NCBI GenBank assembly: GCA_030638985.1
Contig: DAOWDO010000009.1
Location: forward strand, 1-12,034
Source of the DNA: Dehalococcoidia bacterium
GTDB lineage: Bacteria; Chloroflexota; Dehalococcoidia; Dehalococcoidales; DAOWLH01
Direction: 5' to 3'
DNA: 12,034 bases
The translations under genes were made by a program, and so were the position numbers. This document shows positions 6,509 to 12,034 of the stretch, one piece after another; within the stretch, counting starts at the first letter, position 1; each line of letters opens with the position of its first letter. The notes below the pieces were generated by a model. That model did not search any database. It saw only the letters and a list, made by a program, of their open reading frames with translations, and was not told where the DNA came from.

Positions 6509-8073
6509 CTCTCTGGCTTCTTTTTCGGTGGTTTTACTCCCAGCCTCTTGGCGGTGTGGTCCCGGCCCAGGTAGAAATTGAACCAGGAGGAAGTCTCCCA
6601 GAGCTCCCAGTTGCAGGGTGGGGAAATATAGGCGCCGATGCTGTCCTCTTCTTTGTAAGCCTTGAGCCGCGTATAGGCCCTCACCCAGATACACTGCCTT
6701 TCGTCGGGGTATACCTCGCACCAACCGTCATAGCTGCCGCCGCAGGGCCCGAGCCGCTGGTTCTTGGGGCATTGCGATGTCGGGCACAGGTAGGCGGCGT
6801 CAAAGAGGGCGCAATCGCCGCACTGTTGACAGCTGAAGAAGGCTACCTTGGTTACATGCTCCAGGTAGGTAAAGACCTCTTTCATCCAACCGGATGAGTC
6901 AGCACGCCTGGCCAGGCGCTGAAAGCCACCAAAGAAAGGGTGCCTGGGCTCGAAAAAGGACTCATGGATGATTCGAGAGAAACGGTACATCAGCGGCTTG
7001 GCGCCCCTGGCTTCTCTTGGCGCCGGCTCCTCTATATTAAGACCGGTCTTAGAATCTTTCTCGAAAAAGTAGAAGCCATCGTCCTGCGGGTAGTCAAGCT
7101 CGGCGACCACTTCCTGCCACCTGGGGGCTAGCTGCTCACCTTTGTCAATGATTTCCTCCAGCATCTCATAGCTGAGGCCATGCCCACCAATGTGAGCCCC
7201 GGCATAGCCCATCCCCTTGGCAAGGGCATACATCCTGGCTGCCCGCAGCAGCCGTAGTGACCGGCCCTTGTCCTCGGCCTGCCTTTCTTCGGCAATCTGC
7301 GCCAGCAGTTTATCGGTGACGACGCACCCGGGCAGCTGGTTGCTGTTTATCAATCTGGCCGCGGGATAAGTCAGCACATAGATATTGGCCAGTGCCGGTG
7401 TGTCATAGCCGTTGACCTTCAGCCAGAGCAGCAGCTCGTGCATCTTCCGGGCGTCATAGCCCAACTGGCTGATGATGAACTGGGCGCCACCCTCTATCTT
7501 CTTGCCCAGCTTGTAGTACTGCCCCATGAGCTCGGCCTCGGTTTTTTTGAAGGGAGACACAGCCGCACCAGCAAAGAAATCTGTGGGCGTAAGCGTTATC
7601 TTTTTCCCCAGTGCCTCATATTCCAGCCCGCGGTTCATCATACCAATAAGCTGCATCACGTGGGTCGGGTCAAGGTCGAAGACCGGCTTTGCCTTGCCGT
7701 CAAAAGTCGCCCTGGCCGGATAGTCACCGGATATGACCAGCAGGTTACGCACCGAGGCGGCAGCCAGCCCGTAGAGCAGGCTTTCGACCTGGTTCCTGTT
7801 TTTATCTCTGAGAGCAAGGTGAACCAGAGGCTCTATGCCCAACTTCTTGACTTCGGCACAGAGCATCTCGCTGGAGATTGCCGGGGTGCCACTGGGGTTA
7901 TCGGTGACACTTATGCCGTGGACTTTACCCTCTCGGGCTGCCCGCTGGGCATTATGCAAAATTGATTCTTGCTGCTTCTCAAAGGCGCCCTTGCCGGCTA
8001 CCTGCTCCCAGGTAATACAGAAGGTGTCTGAGTCAAGTATTGCTTCTTTTAATCGGTTTGTTTCTGCGGCCAT
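6505..8073 (-). CDS. metF: Methylenetetrahydrofolate reductase fused to MetV-type zinc/iron-sulfur domain
   Basis: The enzyme interconverts 5,10-methylene- and 5-methyl-tetrahydrofolate, the last folate step of the methyl branch of the Wood-Ljungdahl pathway. The N-terminal part (about 15-310) is the FAD-binding TIM barrel: the probable proton-donor glutamate E23 (ITWEQ), SVTDNPSG at 55-62, LLVISGDYPA at 111-120 with D117 matching the flavin-tuning aspartate, and GAQFIISQLGYD in the middle. The C-terminal part (about 405-480) is the MTHFR_C/MetV domain with eight cysteines at 415, 418, 421, 430, 435, 444, 452 and 461, including CQQCGDC and GPCGG. At 522 residues it is much longer than E. coli-type MetF (about 300), because MetV is fused in the same chain. 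ATG at 8073 has GAGG 7 bases upstream. It follows hdrA by 106 bases on the same strand, which suggests electron delivery through Hdr subunits rather than direct NADH use. Confidence 0.95.
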   Translation of the reverse strand: MAAETNRLKEAILDSDTFCITWEQVAGKGAFEKQQESILHNAQRAAREGKVHGISVTDNPSGTPAISSEMLCAEVKKLGIEPLVHLALRDKNRNQVESLLYGLAAASVRNLLVISGDYPARATFDGKAKPVFDLDPTHVMQLIGMMNRGLEYEALGKKITLTPTDFFAGAAVSPFKKTEAELMGQYYKLGKKIEGGAQFIISQLGYDARKMHELLLWLKVNGYDTPALANIYVLTYPAARLINSNQLPGCVVTDKLLAQIAEERQAEDKGRSLRLLRAARMYALAKGMGYAGAHIGGHGLSYEMLEEIIDKGEQLAPRWQEVVAELDYPQDDGFYFFEKDSKTGLNIEEPAPREARGAKPLMYRFSRIIHESFFEPRHPFFGGFQRLARRADSSGWMKEVFTYLEHVTKVAFFSCQQCGDCALFDAAYLCPTSQCPKNQRLGPCGGSYDGWCEVYPDERQCIWVRAYTRLKAYKEEDSIGAYISPPCNWELWETSSWFNFYLGRDHTAKRLGVKPPKKKPES

Positions 8074-8179
8074 TATCCTGCCTCAATTGTTTATTCACAG
8101 AGTGATGGTAGCATACAGCTGGTGTTTCCGACAAGGCGGCGGCTGAGCGTGGCGAACGCCTGCAGTCAGGTGACAACGG
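8074..8179 (-). other. Intergenic spacer between hdrA and metF
   Basis: This 106-base gap is the largest within the minus-strand redox cluster. It contains only small hairpins (such as CCTG-ACTG-CAGG near 8159-8170) and a weak promoter-like pair on the minus strand, TTGTCG followed after 18 bases by TACCAT. No convincing terminator with a U-tract and no small gene is seen. metF may be read through from hdrA or may have its own weak promoter. Confidence 0.3.
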
Positions 8180-11100
8180 CTACAACAATATGCCTTCCAG
8201 CTGCGCCATTAGCTGCTCATTGGTGTAATGGCTGAGACTGATGGCATTGGCGAAACAGCCGGCGACACAGGTGCCGCAACCCTTGCACAGGGCCTCGTTT
8301 ACACGGCAGACCCCCGACTCTTCATCGTAGCTGACTGCCAGGTAAGGACAAATCTGGCTGCATACCTGGCAGCCGGAGCAGATTCTTTCGTCAACAACCG
8401 CCGTAGTTGTCTCAATCTCTATCTTGCCCCGGCTGATCAGGGCCAGGGCCTCAGCGGCGGCCGCCGAAGCCTGGGCGACGGTATCGGGAATATCCTTGGG
8501 GCCCTGGCAGCAGCCAGCGATGAATGTGCCATCAACTGCTGTAGCTACCGGGTCCAGCTTGGGGTGTCGCTCCAGGAAGAAGCCATCGGCGCTGCGACTG
8601 ATATTTGCCAGCCGGGCGACAGCCACCGCATCCGGCCGTGGCTCTATGGCACAGCTGAGCACTACCATATCCAGCGGCAGGCGTCTTTGACGGCCAATCA
8701 GGGTGTCCTCAAACTGGACGACGAGCTTGCCTTCCTCCTCCGGCGTCTCGGCCACATCGGTTACCTCTGCCGGAAGGCCGCGGATAAAGTTGACCTTTTC
8801 ATCAAGAACCCGGTTGTAGAACTCCTCGTAGCCCTTGCCAAAGCTCCTGATATCGGTATAAAACTCGTAGACTTCGCTGTCCGGAAGGTGCTCCCTAACC
8901 ATGTGGGCCAGTTTCATGGAATACATACAGCAAACTCGCGAACAGTACTCATGGTACCTGATATCCCGGCTGCCGACACAGTGGATAATGCCGACGCTCC
9001 TGGGCTCAGCTCCGTTCTTGAGGGCTATGTGTCCATCAGTCGGCCCGGCAGAATTAACTATCCTCTCAAGCTCAAGGCTGGTGATGACGTTTTCCAGCCG
9101 CCCGTAGCCATAGCGGTAAATGGTGCTGGGGTCAAAGAGCTTGAAACCGGTGGCCAGGATAACAGTGCCGACGTCTATCTCGACTGTCTCGTCTTCCATT
9201 TGATGATTGATGGCCTTGGGCTCGCAGGCCTTAAGGCAGGCCATGCACTCGGAGCAGGCGGCGCAGTTCAAACAGCGCCTTGCTTCTCTGGTGGCCGTGC
9301 TTTCATCAAAACCCAGCTCAACCTCGGCAAACGACCGCCTCTTTTCCGTATTGAGTACAGGCACTTCCGCCCTGCCTCCGGCCTCAACCCCTTCCAGGGA
9401 AACTTCTGTTACCCTTTCCTTTTTGGTCGGGCGGCTCTCCCTGAGGTCTTTGCCGCTTAGATAGAGGTCTATCGATATGGCAGCTTCCTTGCCATCGGCG
9501 ATAGCGTTGATGATATCCCCCGGACCGCGGACAACATCACCACCGGCAAAGATGTTTGCCATATTTGTCTGCCAGCTGACCGGGTCAACAACCAGAGTGC
9601 TCCAGTCGGTATACTCCAGGTGATCAGGCAGCGTTCCCCTGTCAACCTTTTGCCCGATGGCCGGAATTACATTGTCGACCGCCATCTCAAACTCCGAGCC
9701 TGCTATCGCTATCGGACGGCGACGACCGCTGGCGTCGGCTTCGCCCAGCTCCATGCGGACACAACGGAGACCGCTCACCCGGCCTTTCTTCGCCAGCACC
9801 GCTACCGGTGCCGCCAGCATACTAATACTTACTCCTTCCTGCTCTGCCTGTTCGATTTCTTCTTCAGAAGCCGGCATCTCGGCTCGCGAGCGCCGGTAGA
9901 TAATGGAGACCTCCTTCGCCCCCAGCCTGAGAGCAGCTCTGGCAGCGTCTATGGCAGCATTGCCGCCGCCGATGACAGCCACACTCTTTCCCAGTTCTAC
10001 CTTCTCTCCAGAGTTCACCTGCCGTAGAAAATCAAGGGCATGAATGACACCCCGGCTATCCTCGCCGGGAACCTTCATTTTCTGGCTTACTCCGGCACCG
10101 GTAGCCAAAAAGACTGCCCTGTAGCCCTGCTTGAAAAGGTCCTCAAGGTCTGTAATTTGGGTATCGGTCTTAATCTCAACACCCAGCCCTCGAACATAGC
10201 TGATGTCATTATCAACGATGTCCTTGGGCAGCCGGTATTCGGGTATGCCGTAGCGCAGCATGCCACCGGCCTTGGCGGCGGCTTCAAAGACCGTGACCGG
10301 ATAACCTTTTCTGACCAGGTCGTAGGCACAGGCGATACCCGCCGGCCCGGAACCGATGACGGCCACTTTGCCCTCTTTCGTTAGTTCAACAGGCACTGCC
10401 TTGCTACCACCGCTCTTCATTTCATAATCGGCGACGAAACGCTTCAGGGAACGGATGGCCAGCGGCTTGTCAAGACGACCGCGCTCGCACTCAGTCTCGC
10501 AGGGGTGGGGGCAGACCCGGCCACAGACACCGGCAAAGGGCATGGTCTCCCTGACAACATCAATAGCTTCAGCAAACCGTCCTTGAGAGACAAGAGAGAT
10601 ATAGCCCTGGGGATTGACCCCGGCCGGGCAGCTGACCCGACAGGCGGGATGGCCCTTCTTATCTATAGTGAAAGCCCCCGGCACTGCCTGGGGAAATGGC
10701 CGATATATGGCGCGGCGCTGCGTCAGCTCCTGGTCGAATTCAGACGGACGGCTGACAGGGCAGACTTCAATACAATCTGCGCAGCCGGTGCACCCGTTGA
10801 CATCAATATACCTGGCTTTCTTCTTTATCTTCGCCTTGAAGTTGCCGATATAGCCGGAGACTTCCTCCACTTCACTATAGGCCAGCAGTTCAATATTGGG
10901 ATGGGAGCCAACCAGGCTCATCTTTGGCGTCAGTATGCAGGCGGAGCAGTCCAGAGTGGGAAATGTTTTATCCAGCTGCGCCATGTGGCCGCCAATGCTG
11001 GGGCTTCTCTCTACAAGGTAGACCTTATATCCGGCATCGGCAATCTTGAGCGCTGCCTGGATGCCGGCGATGCCGCCACCAATTATCAGGGTATTCGGAT

Positions 11101-11521
11101 TGATGGCTACCTCCCGGCTCTGAAGAGGCTGGTGGAGCTGAACCCGCCTTACCGCAGCGCTGACCAGTGCCCTGGCCTTTTCGGTGGCTTTATCTCTATC
11201 GGTAGTTACCCAGGAGACATGCTCACGAATATTTACCATCTCAAAGAGATAGGGGTTCAGCCCCCCCTCCTGACAGGTGCGGCGAAAGGTAGCCTCGTGC
11301 ATGGCCGGCGAGCAGGAAGCAACAATCACCCGGTTAAGCCCCAGTTCTCCAATGTCATTCTTGATAATTTCCTGTCCCTGGTCGGAGCAGGTGAATTTAT
11401 TGTGCCTGGAGACGATAACCCCGGAAAGCTCACCGGCAAACCGGGCTACCTCGGCGACGTCAACCGTGCTGGCGATGTTGCTGCCGCAGTGGCAGACATA
11501 GACACCGATTCTAGGCTCCAC
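8180..11521 (-). CDS. hdrA: HdrA-type bifurcating flavoprotein with an inserted GltD/NfnB-like NADPH module
   Basis: HdrA is the flavin-containing hub of heterodisulfide-reductase-like complexes, where electron pairs are split. Numbered from the GTG at 11521 the product has 1113 residues, far above the roughly 650 of classical HdrA. Order: HdrA N-terminal domain (about 1-140, with YVCHCGSN), FAD loop GGGIAG at 148-153, CSACILTPKM, a 4Fe-4S motif (C244/C247/C250/C254), then a GltD-like insert at about 273-751. The insert has cysteines 294, 298, 333, 337, 341 and 345, an FAD loop GSGPAG at 390-395, an NAD(P)-binding GGGNAAIDAAR at about 518-528, YRRSRAEMPA suited to NADPH, and FAGGDVVRGPG near 658-668. 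A further cluster motif (C756/C759/C762/C766) follows. HdrA then resumes (VILATGF, CVGSRD, adjacent C864/C865, EEFYNRV), ending with two ferredoxin motifs (C1048/C1051/C1054/C1058 and C1079/C1082/C1085/C1089). Upstream hdrB overlaps it by 11 nt. Confidence 0.93.
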   Translation of the reverse strand: MEPRIGVYVCHCGSNIASTVDVAEVARFAGELSGVIVSRHNKFTCSDQGQEIIKNDIGELGLNRVIVASCSPAMHEATFRRTCQEGGLNPYLFEMVNIREHVSWVTTDRDKATEKARALVSAAVRRVQLHQPLQSREVAINPNTLIIGGGIAGIQAALKIADAGYKVYLVERSPSIGGHMAQLDKTFPTLDCSACILTPKMSLVGSHPNIELLAYSEVEEVSGYIGNFKAKIKKKARYIDVNGCTGCADCIEVCPVSRPSEFDQELTQRRAIYRPFPQAVPGAFTIDKKGHPACRVSCPAGVNPQGYISLVSQGRFAEAIDVVRETMPFAGVCGRVCPHPCETECERGRLDKPLAIRSLKRFVADYEMKSGGSKAVPVELTKEGKVAVIGSGPAGIACAYDLVRKGYPVTVFEAAAKAGGMLRYGIPEYRLPKDIVDNDISYVRGLGVEIKTDTQITDLEDLFKQGYRAVFLATGAGVSQKMKVPGEDSRGVIHALDFLRQVNSGEKVELGKSVAVIGGGNAAIDAARAALRLGAKEVSIIYRRSRAEMPASEEEIEQAEQEGVSISMLAAPVAVLAKKGRVSGLRCVRMELGEADASGRRRPIAIAGSEFEMAVDNVIPAIGQKVDRGTLPDHLEYTDWSTLVVDPVSWQTNMANIFAGGDVVRGPGDIINAIADGKEAAISIDLYLSGKDLRESRPTKKERVTEVSLEGVEAGGRAEVPVLNTEKRRSFAEVELGFDESTATREARRCLNCAACSECMACLKACEPKAINHQMEDETVEIDVGTVILATGFKLFDPSTIYRYGYGRLENVITSLELERIVNSAGPTDGHIALKNGAEPRSVGIIHCVGSRDIRYHEYCSRVCCMYSMKLAHMVREHLPDSEVYEFYTDIRSFGKGYEEFYNRVLDEKVNFIRGLPAEVTDVAETPEEEGKLVVQFEDTLIGRQRRLPLDMVVLSCAIEPRPDAVAVARLANISRSADGFFLERHPKLDPVATAVDGTFIAGCCQGPKDIPDTVAQASAAAAEALALISRGKIEIETTTAVVDERICSGCQVCSQICPYLAVSYDEESGVCRVNEALCKGCGTCVAGCFANAISLSHYTNEQLMAQLEGILL

Positions 11522-12034
11522 GGCCAACCTCCTGTTTCTGCCCGGATATATGCTCCAGCACGGGCTTGGGCGAGACAATGTTGCTCTTCAGTCCCAGAGA
11601 ATGGGTATCAGCACCCAGGGCGAGACCGATGAGCTGGGGAAGAAACAAGACAGGTATATTAAATCTGGTGCCATACCTGCTATTAACCCTGCCCTGAAAA
11701 GCATCCAGGTTCATCTGGCATAAAGGACAGGGAGTGACAACGCACTGTGCTCCCTCATTGACCGCATTTCGGAGCAGCTTATAAACCAGCCCCAGCGCCA
11801 TATCTTCCTCCGAGATGACCAGAGAGCCGCCACAGCAGCGGGCTTTCATCGGAAAAGAAACCGCCACCGCACCCAGGCTATTCACCAGCTTATCAAGAGA
11901 CCGCGGGTCTTCCGGGTGGTCAAAGCCGAAGTTTGGCCGGACCAGCTGGCAGCCGTAATAGGGAGCCACTCGCAGATGGTTAAGCCCCCGGCTCTTGGTG
12001 GCAAGAAACTCAGCGGTAACATCATTGACCAGGA
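11511..12034 (-). CDS. hdrB: HdrB-like CCG-domain subunit, partial (C-terminal part)
   Basis: HdrB carries the noncubane 4Fe-4S clusters that reduce heterodisulfide in methanogens; in MetF-linked complexes HdrB/HdrC instead relay electrons toward the partner enzyme. The reading frame is open to the right window edge, so the start and the first CCG domain lie outside. The visible 173 complete codons contain one entire CCG domain: APYYGCQLVRP, then 37 residues to RCCGG, then 34 residues to CPLC, matching the family pattern. A GTG at 11969 exists but is internal, since the conserved sequence LVNDVTAEFL lies upstream of it in frame. The stop codon TAG (11513-11511) overlaps the start of hdrA, showing coupling. 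hdrC, often next to hdrB, is not in the window. Some relatives are called succinate dehydrogenase/CoB-CoM reductase subunit B. Confidence 0.93.
   Translation of the reverse strand, partial: LVNDVTAEFLATKSRGLNHLRVAPYYGCQLVRPNFGFDHPEDPRSLDKLVNSLGAVAVSFPMKARCCGGSLVISEEDMALGLVYKLLRNAVNEGAQCVVTPCPLCQMNLDAFQGRVNSRYGTRFNIPVLFLPQLIGLALGADTHSLGLKSNIVSPKPVLEHISGQKQEVGRGA
11528..11533 (-). promoter_or_regulatory. Ribosome-binding site that fixes the hdrA start
   Basis: A perfect AGGAGG on the minus strand (11533-11528) lies 6 bases before the GTG at 11521-11519, inside the end of hdrB. It favours this GTG over an in-frame ATG at 11578, and the predicted N-terminus (EPRIGVYVCHCGSN) then starts exactly where HdrA homology begins. 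Confidence 0.85.

Noticed and set aside
8228..9460. Long plus-strand open frame of 410 codons opposite hdrA
   Set aside because: It is the antisense of a strongly conserved HdrA coding sequence, has no recognisable motif and no ribosome-binding site in context; long shadow frames are common opposite genes of this codon bias.
11522..11578. Upstream ATG start for hdrA at 11578
   Set aside because: The extra 19 residues lie inside hdrB, show no HdrA similarity, and a perfect AGGAGG sits 6 bases before the GTG at 11521.
10505..11632. Plus-strand open frame of 375 codons opposite the N-terminal part of hdrA and the end of hdrB
   Set aside because: It spans two real minus-strand genes, has low-complexity composition without motifs, and is explained as an antisense shadow.

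Overview
The window looks like a piece of an anaerobic bacterial chromosome of moderate G+C content, densely coding on both strands. It holds nine protein genes, no RNA genes, no mobile elements and no CRISPR array. The bacterial tRNA-modification gene queA, Shine-Dalgarno sites and ATG/GTG starts point to a bacterium. The abundance of iron-sulfur redox genes and a folate one-carbon reductase suggests a Wood-Ljungdahl or acetogen-like metabolism. A Chloroflexota (Dehalococcoidia-type) host is my best guess, but this rests on overall gene style and is only an inference.

Layout. Positions 2-1998 (+) encode an ABC-2 type exporter: an ATPase and its membrane permease, overlapping by 4 nt. Positions 2013-3050 (-) encode QueA (queuosine synthesis). 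A 175-nt divergent control region separates queA from a four-gene + strand operon at 3226-6508: an MvhD-like [2Fe-2S] protein, two multi-cluster 4Fe-4S proteins, and an FAD/NAD(P)H-binding PyrK/AsrB-like flavoprotein. This set resembles the FlxABCD module known to feed NADH electrons into heterodisulfide-reductase-like HdrABC complexes. Running toward it on the - strand are hdrB (cut by the right window edge), a very large hdrA, and a methylenetetrahydrofolate reductase (metF) whose C-terminus carries a MetV-type cysteine domain. The Flx operon and metF end tail-to-tail and share the palindrome CTAG as both stop codons.

How the genes fit together (inference). FlxA would take electrons from NAD(P)H, the two iron-sulfur subunits and FlxD would relay them to the flavin of HdrA, and HdrA/HdrB would split them, one branch reaching MetV-MetF to reduce methylene-tetrahydrofolate to methyl-tetrahydrofolate and the other perhaps reducing ferredoxin. 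The most distinctive point is that HdrA has a complete GltD/NfnB-like NADPH oxidoreductase module of about 480 residues inserted in its middle. The predicted assembly would therefore have two separate pyridine-nucleotide entry or exit points. Known relatives are the MetVF-HdrABC-MvhD complex of Moorella and the FlxABCD-HdrABC system of sulfate reducers; this locus appears to combine both plans.
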